10,223 bases of DNA, taken from the NCBI GenBank assembly GCA_003024985.2, contig PXIH01S0011713.1. One strand, written 5' to 3'. A program made the position numbers and the translations under genes. This document shows, in pieces, positions 1 through 7,771 of the stretch; within the stretch, counting starts at the first letter, position 1, and every line of letters starts with the position of its first letter. The stretch comes from Euperipatoides rowelli. Lineage: Eukaryota > Onychophora > Udeonychophora > Euonychophora > Peripatopsidae. Below the pieces are notes generated by a model. It searched no databases, was not told the origin of the DNA, and worked only from the letters and a program-made list of their open reading frames with translations.

Positions 1-82
1 TTATTAAAAGCTATACTAGAAAAATAATGAAGTACAAAATTATTGATAGTATCTTACTGTCGAGTGGGCTATCTATCATAAC

Positions 83-222
83 CTATTCATCCCAGNCCTT
101 TCTTATGCAATCAACATTTTCGTTTTGTAATATAGACAATATTGCACCTTCATTGGAGATGCAATCTTGCTCTCTTACATGTCTGCTCTCAGCAAAAGTA
201 CTAGCTACAATTATCCATGATA
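83..222 (-). pseudogene. Possible short minus-strand coding block, exon or relic
   Basis: On the minus strand, a TATTATTAG acceptor-like site (AG complementary to 223-224) is followed, after two bases, by 45 codons open to a TAG at 85-83. The reading includes SWIIVASTFAESRHV, REQDCISNEGAILS and ILQNENVDCIRK, then one unknown residue from the N at 96, then WDE and stop. About two thirds of the codons start with a purine, a coding-like bias, and composition is less AT-rich than nearby sequence. If real, it could be the terminal exon of an opposite-strand gene or a degraded repeat-encoded peptide. A plus-strand ORF (27-242) overlaps it and is judged the shadow. No polyadenylation signal was found in the remaining 82 bases. 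Confidence 0.28.
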
Positions 223-449
223 CTAATAATATAAATATATAAATATAATTATCTGTTATATTTTGTATAAAGTATTATTATCCCAAAGGTGTGCTAAACC
301 CCATGTGCTACCCTAACAACATAAATGATAAACTGTATTATAAAAAGTGTGGTCAGTAATAACTATAATAAGTGGCAGTAGTGAAATCAGAATGCTAAAA
401 TAATTACAAACTGTAAAAACGAACATTATTGCTAGTTATTTTTGCCAAT

Positions 450-472
450 CTTTAGACCTTGTGGGTCTAAAG
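450..472. repeat. Perfect 9-bp hairpin
   Basis: CTTTAGACC and GGTCTAAAG are exact reverse complements separated by TTGTG. The stem is perfect and more GC-balanced than the surroundings. It lies at the start of the less AT-rich island and may be part of an old mobile element. Confidence 0.6.
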
Positions 473-1285
473 CCAGACTGTATAAAACATGAACTAATTA
501 CCATAGGCACGGACCGCATATAGAGCTAACCAACTTCTATAGGAAATAATTCTCACCCTTGCTGACATTGGCAGACTAAGGTCTATAATAGGCTAATGAC
601 AGTAGGCTCATTGTTCTGAGACTGCAGCCTGAATACTTCAGGAATGTTCAGGATATTCCAGCCAGGGTAGAGACCCTGATACATCAGCTTGTTCCTGCCT
701 GAGTGATAGAATCAGTTCTCCAGTATATCTGATAAGTCAGGTGTCAGCTTATCTTCCATAGTCCATGCTTGGGCCAAACCTAATACAAATCTTAGCTAAG
801 TCAGTTACAGCATTCTGCTGTGTAATATAAATTATCCAACAGTAAGAACTTTATTCTTAGTAATTACATACGATAGTCCGGGAGTGATCGGCCTAATCCA
901 GAGAGGAAGAAAAAGATATTCCAACCCACAGTTCAGTGACCAACAGCAGCAGCAAATCAAAGATCCTGATCTATAAACCCTAGGGCAAGCAGAACATTCT
1001 TATAAATATTACTGCCACACACAAATAATATTCTGATTATACTTAGCGGTAGCACAAACCAAATACTTGTTTGTTGTTATAATTATTTTGGCCATATCAT
1101 AAATCATTACTTGTGATACAATATTGTCTGATAATATAATAAAAGATACAATATGATTATAGCTTTGTGTCCTAGTCTTTTCTCATGCTTGGTTCTTATT
1201 TCTGACTGCTTTATGTTTTACGGGGGGAATTTTCTAAAAATCTTACTGCAGACTCGTACTTACAGTAGGTTAGGCATTGATTTTA

Positions 1286-1301
1286 CTCTTACAAGTAAGA
1301 G
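1286..1301. repeat. Short perfect hairpin, 7-bp stem
   Basis: CTCTTAC and GTAAGAG are separated by AA. It is a compact inverted repeat near the right edge of the less AT-rich island. No function is implied; it is recorded as local structure. Confidence 0.45.
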
Positions 1302-2404
1302 GCAATTCCGAACACGTGACCAGTTCTCTTAGTCCACTACAAAGACCCGGATCACAGTTTAGCATACTTACCGATATTATTATTTGGTTTATTAAAAGAA
1401 AATTGAAGTAGCCTACATTATACAATGTGAAATCAAATAAAGCCCCAAATCCTAAATTTTAACAAAGACGCACACATTTTTTAAAATAATACAATAATAG
1501 AATACGGTTTGCATGTGTTTGCCTGAAAACTAGTAGTTTAGATAGTAGTTAAAAAAAAAAAAACGCGATAGATTATAACACAATTTTTTTTTAAAGCTAT
1601 GAATTGTAATGAGTTCTGCTGATATTATCAAACCAAAGAGCGTTAGGCTAAAAATACCGAAATCATACAATTTTAGTATAATATGTAAATTCTAACAATT
1701 TGCCTTTTTTTTTGGTCAGGTATCACCTTATTCATACTGGAGTGGAAATATGCCTTTAATTTTTTTGTTTGTTTTGTTTTCAGTTTGCCTTATTTGATTC
1801 TTGGATGGGCCTGTTTGAGTTAGCTTTCCTTCAGCTATTGAGATAGGGTTTTTTTTAACAGACCAGAGGTCTTTATTATGTGGTCTGCAACAATTTGCTA
1901 ATAATTTATTTAGCATTCAATAAGCATTATTGGTTCTAGTAGGAGTTTTTCAAATCCAGTATTATTTCTTGACATTTTTGTGATGTGTGAATTTTGGCTA
2001 TGTAGATTACTCACCAGGTGTGTTAAAGGCCAGTTGCGGTGTAATGCTGCAACCTTTCCGGATCAATCTCTGTAGTATGAAACATTACTAAAAATTGATA
2101 AAATACAGGCTACTTTTATTCCTAAAATTATAGCAGGTAATTTAGAGGAAATATTTGGCTTATTAAAAAATTAATTGTTGAATCATGCTAATTGGCAAAT
2201 TGATGTATGGCGCTTGTTGATCATAAATTAGTGATCACCACATACAATAATAATATTTGGGCTTTTATGAATATATCCTACAAAAAAAATAATGATTCTA
2301 ATTTATATTTTTTTTTTTTTATTTTTTTTTTTTTAAAGAGTATTTGTGTATTTACAGCACTTAGAAAATTCTTAAAATTTTAGCTTTTTTTTTTTTTTTT
2401 TAAG

Positions 2405-2513
2405 GGTAAAAGAACTTCTTCGTCAGAGGGCGCTGCAAGCTCAGGCTGTTCATAGTGTATTTGATTTTACTGCAAAATTTTTAGAAATGATGACAGATGA
2501 ACACATTTTCCAG
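2405..2513 (+). CDS. Exon 1 of the visible set, unknown protein, 36 codons
   Basis: The acceptor is a run of about 16 T followed by AAG (AG at 2403-2404); the donor is CAG|GTAAATA, close to the animal consensus. After one carried base the frame reads VKELLRQRALQAQAV, continues HSVFDFTAKFLEMM and ends TDEHIFQ in phase 0. The two other frames hit stops inside the block. Base composition is clearly less AT-biased than the flanks, and codons show normal coding usage. The first half (about residues 1-15) is Arg/Gln/Leu-rich and looks like an amphipathic helix; the second half is more hydrophobic (Phe, Met). No catalytic motif is visible. The exon starts in phase 2, so an upstream exon must exist, but I could not find one in bases 1-2404. 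Confidence 0.8.
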
Positions 2514-2684
2514 GTAAATATTTTCTAAAGAAGAAAAACTAACAAATTTATATACATGTGTTTGTCTTTCAAATTCAATTTATATTTTTTTAATAACAAT
2601 CTTAAATTATTTACGAATTCTCACACATGTTGCATACTCTGTACTATTTAAATATACATACAGTATGTGCCGTGAAGAGTGACT

Positions 2685-3115
2685 TTTTTCTTCTCATGTG
2701 TCATCGACAAGTTTTCATACAATAATGCACTTTGTACAAATCCCATTAGAGCTGGCAGTTTAAAAAATTTCAAAGTCTAAAAAGGAAAATTAAAATTTTT
2801 CTTAATAAATATAATCATCAAACACTTTCCCTCGATAGGGCCCTTTGTACAAATCCTATAAGTGATACTGTGCTAGCATTAAAAAAAATTATGAGTTGAA
2901 AAGTTAAGTTGTGTCTGTATACCTTATCTTTGTAACTGATTGAATGACAATGTCTACCAATCCTGTACGAACTGGCCATGAGAAAAATTTTTAAGTCGAA
3001 GCACATTCATAAAAAAAGTTGGTTTGCGCACACACTATCTTTATAATTTGAGTGACAATTTGTAACGATCTTGTAAGAGCTGGCAATGAAAAAAATTTTA
3101 TTGAAAGTGTGGTCC
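2685..3115. repeat. Degenerate tandem repeat, about 110-bp unit, 4 copies
   Basis: A core of the form TTTGTACAAATCC...AGAGCTGGCA...AAAAAATTT recurs. Aligned on the AATCC-equivalent bases, copies fall at 2739, 2852, 2959 and 3067, giving spacings of 113, 107 and 108. Copies 1, 3 and 4 keep the (G)AGCTGGCA/GAACTGGCCA element; copy 2 is the most diverged there. Copies 3 and 4 also share TATCTTTRTAA...GAGTGACAAT-like upstream sequence. This is seen by eye, so the outer limits are approximate. Confidence 0.6.
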
Positions 3116-3597
3116 TAAAACCTATATCCACAGTCCACACTTATAGATTTTATAGTTGTGTGTATATTCATCAATTTAAATCCTACTCTTAATCTATTTT
3201 AAAAGTACTATAACATGAGTTTGAAAAAAAGTATGTTCTGTATGTGATTTAATCACTGTTTATTGCACATAATTACTGTATATTTAAAAAGAAATGGCGT
3301 CACATCTGGTTAAGTTTGTTAGAGAGTCAATAGCCTTTTGTATATTAGTGTTTTTGATGCTGTTATGGTTTTTATAGTTTGCTATTGTTTTATTTATTTA
3401 ACAAGCTTCCAAATGTTTTATTTTTACAAGAGTTCCTTAGTCAGCAAGAAAATTTCCCACGGTAAGAAACATTTATTTTTAATTAAAATGATGCTTGTAA
3501 AATATCTTTTATACATATTAAATACTTCTTTATTTTTTTATTGACATGAAAGACATTTTTAAACAACATTTATTATTTTTCAATGTTATGATTTACA

Positions 3598-3610
3598 TAG
3601 GGATCCCAGA
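3598..3610. repeat. 13-bp element, inverted partner at 5676-5688
   Basis: TAGGGATCCCAGA here is the exact reverse complement of TCTGGGATCCCTA at 5676-5688. The core GGGATCCC is itself palindromic. Sequence beyond the 13 bases does not match, so these are either ends of two related short elements or very decayed ends of one. Confidence 0.5.
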
Positions 3611-3856
3611 TTTAAAAAAATAAATAAGGGACACTTTTTTTTCCCCGGGGAAGGGGGGGGGGGATTACTTTTTTCTCTGAAAAANTAAACCACTTTAAAA
3701 TGATCAAAATAGTGGAGATAAATTGGCACTAAGCTAACATTTTTGTCAGATGGGAAGGGGTTAAAAACATAGCAGTGAACTATTTAAGGTAATTTTAAAA
3801 TATCACATTCATTATGGAATCCCATGCAATGCAGAAAAAAACATTATTAGAATTAG

Positions 3857-3898
3857 ATGGAAATGTATATATTAATAATTTAATCTATATGTTTCCAT
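3857..3898. repeat. Imperfect AT-rich hairpin in intron 1
   Basis: ATGGAAATGTATATA and, downstream, TATATGTTTCCAT pair with a two-base bulge around a 14-base AT loop. The AT-rich context makes chance pairing fairly likely. Confidence 0.35.
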
Positions 3899-4109
3899 TT
3901 TTAATTTATTCTTGTATTCTTTCTTCTTTTTTTAAAGTAATATTGCTGTAACATACGATTTCTTCCAAGCTTGTTTATTACATCTTTTGGATATTAATTG
4001 GCAGGTATTTTTTATTGTTTTTGTTTATATATGTTAATTTCTTTTTAAATCATTGATGCTTTTTTAACACATATTTGACATGAATTAATTTCTTTACTTC
4101 TCTTTGTAG

Positions 4110-4173
4110 CCTTATGATTTACCATTTTTATCGGAGATCAACTTGCCATCTTTCTTGATGAACATTGCCAAAG
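4110..4173 (+). CDS. Exon 2 of the visible set, unknown protein, 21 codons
   Basis: The acceptor is TTCTCTTTGTAG (AG at 4108-4109) and the donor is AAAG|GTAATT. The exon enters in phase 0, matching the previous exon, and reads PYDLPFLSEINL then PSFLMNIAK, leaving one base (G) for the next codon. The repeated Leu-Pro pairs (DLPF, NLPSF) flanking acidic residues look like a turn or short linker between helices rather than low-complexity translation. Intron 1 before it is the second-longest non-coding block inside the model. The exon is only 64 bases, so the support is good splice sites plus phase agreement on both sides, not length. Confidence 0.76.
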
Positions 4174-5355
4174 GTAATTGCAAAATTTGATAATATATGC
4201 TATCTAGTAACATTTTATTTTGTAGGTGTTGCACTTTATAAACTAAATTTAAAAAATAATTTTATCAGCTAAACTGCTGTATGTGCAATGAAAAAATTTC
4301 TTGAAGTGGCAAAAAGAATAAAGGCAAAAATACAATAATTAAATTATTTTATGAATCTCAGCAATAGGTCAGTAGGGCTATTTCAAAATATCGAAGTCTA
4401 TAATTTTAGTTTCTTATAACTTAGAAAATATTAATTTTTAGCTTTTATCAAAGCATATCTACAGTATGTTGTATGAATTGTGTATGCCTCGGTGGTTAAA
4501 ATCATTCCTTTCACACACTTCCATGCCCAAATGGCTTTCTTGGTAAGATTAACTTTAATTTCAGCAATTAAATTTTCATTGGCATTTATGATTTTTAATA
4601 AATTTTAAGATTAAATATAATCCTTATATCTGTGCCAATGAAATATAATATAAAACAATTTGAAATCACTCGCAAAGAGAACCAATCACTAGTAAATACA
4701 CTGTTGAAATTAAAAGGAGAGGAATAAACTATACAAATCTTTAATACATCATTTTGAGATGATAGAATAAAGTGATAAATTAAAATACTCAACATTTCAG
4801 TATACCTAATGTAAACATTTTGTTTAATAAAATGGAAGGATGAACATTATCAATTTCTTTTTCTTTTATAAGGAAACTTAAAAGAGCTGAAATCCAATTT
4901 ATTCTATTCCTCGCCAGTATGACTTTAGACAGAATATTTGTTGTTCAGAAAGTCTTCTATATTCTGTTGATATGTGGTTTAAAGTACCAGTTGAGACCTT
5001 ATCAAACTGTGGTGTCCAGCTCTCCATTTCCTAGGGATGAGGTCATAAATAAATTAGGAGATGGATTTACAATTTGTTTTTAAAAGCAATTTCGTTTTAC
5101 TTTTGATACACAAAGTTTTCTGATAGATTTGTATCTCCAGCATCTTTAGTAAAGGGGAGGGTTGCAGAATTGATTTATTTAGGGGGTTGTGTATAGGAAA
5201 GCTTGGGAAACCTGCTCTCTAATTCATGGAATTTTGATTTAATGCTATATTGTGTATTATTTAAAATGCATGAGATTAATTTATAGAGAGTTTTAAATAA
5301 TTCTGAAATAATTAGTTAATTAAGTAAAGTATTTTTTTTTTTTTAATTTGAATAG
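4174..5355 (+). other. Intron between exons 2 and 3
   Basis: The 1182-base intron starts GTAATT and ends GAATAG. It is AT-rich throughout, with a modestly less AT-rich section at about 4890-5230. I see no tandem repeat, no strong hairpin and no splice-supported exon. A minus-strand 66-codon open frame at 4595-4795 is Ile/Phe/Tyr-rich and looks like AT-rich noise. Confidence 0.65.
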
Positions 5356-5514
5356 CTACCGTGATGATGCGGGATAGTACAATTGATGAGAATTCCAAAG
5401 CATCTGAATTAAAAGAATATGAAAAATTCATGAAATGGCTAGAAGAATGCCGAGAGAAGTTCATTCCTTGGTATGAAATGAAAATTAGTGCCTCATCTGA
5501 AGAGAAAAAGGTTT
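5356..5514 (+). CDS. Exon 3 of the visible set, unknown protein, longest coding block
   Basis: The acceptor is a T-rich tract ending AATTTGAATAG (AG at 5354-5355). The carried G plus CT gives Ala, then TVMMRDSTIDENSKASELKE, followed by YEKFMKWLEECREKFIPWYE and MKISASSEEKKV. Around residues 12-40 of this block, charged and hydrophobic residues alternate as in an amphipathic helix or short coiled coil, with Trp/Phe at KFMKWLEEC and FIPWYEM. Three possible donors lie near the end: after 5470 (TTG|GTATGA, phase 2), after 5510 (AAG|GTTTGT, phase 0) and after 5514 (TTT|GTAAAA, phase 1). I chose 5514 because it alone joins the micro-exon and then 6811 in frame. The ORF stays open to a TAA just after 5540. 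The exon body is well supported; the exact donor is not. Confidence 0.78.
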
Positions 5515-5675
5515 GTAAAAATGTACTTTCCCACTTTTATTAAAATAAAAATTAAAAACAAATTGTGAATTTAACTTTGCCTGATTACACCAGCCAAAAG
5601 TTGTATGTTTTATTTATTTTTTTAATATATTAGACTTTACCTATATATTGATAAAAAATTTTACGATACGGGACG

Positions 5676-5688
5676 TCTGGGATCCCTA
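5676..5688. repeat. 13-bp element, inverted partner of 3598-3610
   Basis: TCTGGGATCCCTA is the reverse complement of the element in intron 1. It is preceded by ACGATACGGGACG and followed by a small palindrome, GATATACAGTATATC. The context suggests a repeat edge rather than a gene signal. Confidence 0.5.
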
Positions 5689-5702
5689 GATATACAGTAT
5701 AT

Positions 5703-5920
5703 CAGAGGTGGTCAACAGGCCGATCGTGTTGTTTACATTACAATTAATATTATTGAATTAAAAAAAAAGCAATAATGTTTATTAATATATTTTAGAATGA
5801 ATATCTAAATAAACATTCTACTATGTTTATTTGTTAATACTTTTCACGGAAAAGTTGAAATTAATAAAGTTATTTTAAATTGACGGCCCAAATTTTGCAA
5901 AATAAAGTCCCTTTCAGCAC
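5703..5920. mobile_element. hAT-like transposon fragment, limits uncertain
   Basis: CAGAGGTGGTCAACAGGCCG at 5703 resembles the general CAGNGGTG(G)CCAAC start of many hAT-superfamily elements. Further on, GACGGCCCAAATTTTGCAAA (5882-5901) resembles the GGCCC-rich subterminal part of such elements. The eight bases before it are CAGTATAT, but I could not find a matching right-hand target duplication. No transposase is encoded. The assignment rests on remembered terminus patterns, not on alignment, and the right end is unknown. GTTCGAGACCAC at 6471-6482 would be a candidate inverse end. Confidence 0.3.
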
Positions 5921-6108
5921 TGTTTTTTTTTTCTCTCTGCACTTTGCGTTGAAACTATTTGTTTCTATCAGTTTGCCCATAAAGTCAAGTTTTTACTCCT
6001 GAGCTGTACTCCAATCCACTCTACATAAATGGCAATGGAATTGCCTATGCATGTATAGCCTACAAGCATTATTAAAAAAAAATAATGTACTTGTATATTG
6101 AATATGAC

Positions 6109-6149
6109 AAAGATTTTTGTTGTGTCGTCTTCGACCCAACAAAATCTTT
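6109..6149. repeat. Strong hairpin, about 18-bp stem
   Basis: AAAGATTTTTGTTGTGTCG (6109-6127) pairs with CGACCCAACAAAATCTTT (6132-6149) with one bulged T and one mismatch or wobble around the loop TCTT. The GC-containing inner stem makes this less likely to be chance than the AT-only hairpins nearby. It lies in the intron before the micro-exon and close to hAT-like sequence. Confidence 0.6.
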
Positions 6150-6471
6150 TATTAAATTTTTTATTGTTCGCATATCCATTTCATTCTAAAAATGAATACT
6201 AATGCAAACAGGAAGTAGGTGTTACTACGCTGAAATTATTAAACTATTAAAGTTATTGATTTGTAATAAAAGAAAGAAAAGTATATATTGTTATTTAATT
6301 CATTGTTTATATCAAATTGTTAGTTGGTTATTTGATAAAAACTGAATTTAAAAAAAAAAAAAAACGTTCGTAATATGGCTGAAATAGGTTAAAGAAAAAA
6401 TTAAACCGCTTGTAATATTGCTAAAAAAAAATATCAACTCTCTACTCAATGATATTTTTTTTTCATTGTAG

Positions 6472-6499
6472 TTCGAGACCACTTTCAATTTCAAAAAAA
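6472..6499 (+). CDS. Probable 28-base micro-exon, 9 codons plus split codons
   Basis: A strong acceptor (about ten T, then CATTGTAG, AG at 6470-6471) precedes the block, and AAAAAAA|GTAATT follows. Entering in phase 1 it reads FRDHFQFQK plus a split Lys codon and leaves in phase 2, exactly what exon 6811-6936 needs. The joined peptide runs EEKKVFRDHFQFQKKHYADA, a continuous charged/aromatic helix-like stretch. Without this block, neither of the two downstream donors of exon 3 (5510, 5514) can join exon 5 without an early stop. Cautions: the first bases, GTTCGAGACCAC on the intron side, resemble the inner end of hAT transposon termini, and the alternative donor after 5470 joins exon 5 directly in frame. 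It could therefore be an alternative exon, an exonised repeat, or chance. Confidence 0.45.
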
Positions 6500-6810
6500 G
6501 TAATTTGCTGTAAGAATCAAGTTGGCTATGAGCAAATATTATATTTGTACATTACTATTTTTATTTATTTTTTTAGTTTTTTTAAATGTCCCTGAAGTTT
6601 AATAAAATTAATTAACAAGAAATATTTCCTCTGGAAAATTTATATTTGATTTACATGTTTTTTATTTAAACGCTGATTTTCAAGAACACAATCCCTGTGT
6701 AAACCAAGTACTATTATGTTGAACGTATTTTTAAATAGTGTTTTAAATATATGTATATTTTTTTTTTTTCTATAAATAAATTATTTAAAGTTGTGATTGT
6801 GTTTTATAAG
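6500..6810 (+). other. Short intron after the micro-exon
   Basis: The 311-base intron starts GTAATT and ends TTATAAG. It is AT-rich with poly-T runs at 6560-6575 and 6760-6770. Nothing else is recognisable. Confidence 0.45.
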
Positions 6811-6936
6811 GCATTATGCTGACGCTCTTGATGGCTGTGGCTTAGAGCTGGAATGCAAAGTTCGACAGTCCTATTGCAAACTTGTCCGCATTCTGATTGA
6901 AGCCATTCAGAAACATGACCGCAGTAATATGGAAAC
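6811..6936 (+). CDS. Exon 5 of the visible set, unknown protein, 41 codons
   Basis: The acceptor is GTGTTTTATAAG (AG at 6809-6810) and the donor is AAAC|GTAAGT, a near-perfect consensus. Only phase 2 entry is open: it reads HYADALDGCGLELECKVR, QSYCKLVRILIEAIQK and HDRSNME. Phase 0 meets TGA at the fourth codon and phase 1 meets TAG at the twelfth. The block has three Cys (residues 9, 15 and 22), without the spacing of a metal site. From LELECKVRQ through ILIEAIQKH it looks like one long amphipathic helix. GC content is far above the introns on either side. The exon ends in phase 2 (AC carried), which decides the acceptor of the next exon. Confidence 0.82.
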
Positions 6937-7771
6937 GTAAGTTGATATTCGTTTTGTTAAATTGTGATTTTTCTGATAAATCTGAAAACTTAAAAATCTA
7001 TTAAAATGAATTAAAAATATTAAAAATTCATTCAAACCTTTAAGCAGAATATACTGTAGGGTATACTGTAGCTTTCCGTTAGCCAAACCACCTAGTAATT
7101 TTAATGTCGCAAAGATAATGGTGTAGAATATTTCCTTACCCATTAAAACGTAACCAATCTTTTTTTTTTTTTTTTTTTGACTAGGGAATTTTTTCATTGT
7201 TATCTCTTATAGGATTTATTCAAAGTGTGTTATTGCTAAATGAGACTATGTATTTATATAACAGAAAATTATGCTTTTCTCTTTGGATTTTGTACATAAT
7301 GCACTATTCAGCGTTCCAGCTGTATAAATTTTGTTCTCCAGGTTAGTTTTTTTTTTTTTCACTAAAAAAATATTTTTTCTTGATCTACAGCATTATTACG
7401 TTGCCAGATTTTTGGCATTTGAAGGCCAATTGGCATTTAAGAGATGACGTAAGGCCACACACTTCTTCGAACACTCCAACATCATAAAGATCATAACTTT
7501 GTGTAAACTCAAATGTCATAAGGCCATTCACTAATGTACACATAAGTGTCATAAGGCCGTGCACTTCATGTAAACTCAAACATCATAAGGCTGTGCACTT
7601 CTTGTGCATACAAATGTCATAATACCGTGCACATCATTCAAGGCCTTGCATTTCGTGTACACTCAAATGTCCTAAGCCCTTGCACTTCGTATATAATCAA
7701 ACACTATAATTTTTTTTTAATTATAAAAAAGGTACCTACCTAAATATTACTTCAGTTGCTTTTCCAGATAG
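6937..7771 (+). other. Intron between exons 5 and 6, holding a minisatellite
   Basis: The 835-base intron starts GTAAGT and ends CCAGATAG. It has an 18-T run at about 7161-7178 and the 34-base minisatellite at 7446-7705. A 96-codon minus-strand frame at 6907-7197 overlaps the end of exon 5 antisense and is mostly poly-T read as poly-Lys, so it is not taken as a gene. Confidence 0.7.
7446..7705. repeat. Minisatellite, 34-bp unit, about 8 degenerate copies
   Basis: Unit pattern: CATAAGGCCGTGCACTTC then an ATGTAAACTCAAATGT-like tail. Copies start at about 7448, 7483, 7517, 7550, 7584, 7618, 7641 (a truncated junction copy) and 7671. Four consecutive spacings are 34, 33, 34 and 34. Copies differ by several substitutions each, so the array is old. 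The array ends next to a poly-T/poly-A stretch at 7710-7730. The minus-strand open frame at 7385-7579 runs through the repeat and has a repeated Gly-Leu-Met-Thr pattern; it is a by-product of the 33-34-base period. Confidence 0.85.

Larger units (their letters stand above)
223..2404 (+). other. Non-coding region upstream of exon 1, presumed intron
   Basis: No plus-strand block with matching splice phases was found. Bases from about 430 to 1350 are noticeably richer in G and C than the rest and contain no long open frame, which suggests old repeat or transposon sequence. From 1380 on the sequence is AT-rich with poly-A and poly-T runs. It ends in a very T-rich stretch (2301-2400) that serves as the pyrimidine tract of exon 1. 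A T-rich tract followed by TCAG at 1780-1783 looks like an acceptor, but the frame after it stops at 1844 with no donor. Confidence 0.55.
2514..4109 (+). other. Intron between exons 1 and 2
   Basis: The 1596-base intron starts GTAAATA and ends TTTGTAG. The first third carries a degenerate tandem repeat of about 110 bases (listed separately). Around 3598-3670 there is a short block with GGGATCCC, a T-run, CCCCGGGG and an 11-G run. The remainder is AT-rich. A 68-codon plus-strand open stretch at 3338-3544 is low-complexity Phe/Tyr/Leu translation with no splice support. Confidence 0.7.
5515..6471 (+). other. Intron between exon 3 and the micro-exon
   Basis: The 957-base intron starts GTAAAA and ends CATTGTAG in the chosen model. 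It contains the inverted partner element at 5676-5688, a hAT-like segment beginning near 5703, a strong hairpin at 6109-6149, and poly-A and poly-T runs. If the micro-exon is not used, the intron extends to 6810. Confidence 0.5.

Noticed and set aside
27-242. 71-codon plus-strand ORF
   Set aside because: Overlaps the minus-strand block with the stronger codon bias; its Ser/Ile/Leu-rich translation looks like a shadow, and it has no splice link to the gene.
1784-1846. Possible exon after TTTTGTTTTCAG, reading FALFDSWMGLFELAFLQLLR
   Set aside because: Good acceptor and a protein-like reading, but it meets a TAG with no usable donor before it and cannot supply the phase 2 entry needed by the exon at 2405.
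1728-1916. 62-codon minus-strand ORF
   Set aside because: Lys/Asn/Gln-rich translation of T-rich plus-strand sequence, with no splice sites or recognisable motif.
2818-3006. 62-codon minus-strand ORF
   Set aside because: Lies inside the degenerate 110-base tandem repeat and has no coding-like bias.
3338-3544. 68-codon plus-strand ORF, Phe/Tyr-rich and membrane-like
   Set aside because: The hydrophobic translation is what T-rich intron DNA gives; no splice context or homology recognised.
4595-4795. 66-codon minus-strand ORF
   Set aside because: Ile/Phe/Leu/Ser-rich product of AT-rich intron, with no supporting signals.
6907-7197. 96-codon minus-strand ORF
   Set aside because: Antisense to the end of exon 5 and begins with poly-Lys from a poly-T run.
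7385-7579. 64-codon minus-strand ORF
   Set aside because: Runs through the 34-base minisatellite; its repeated residues reflect the DNA repeat.
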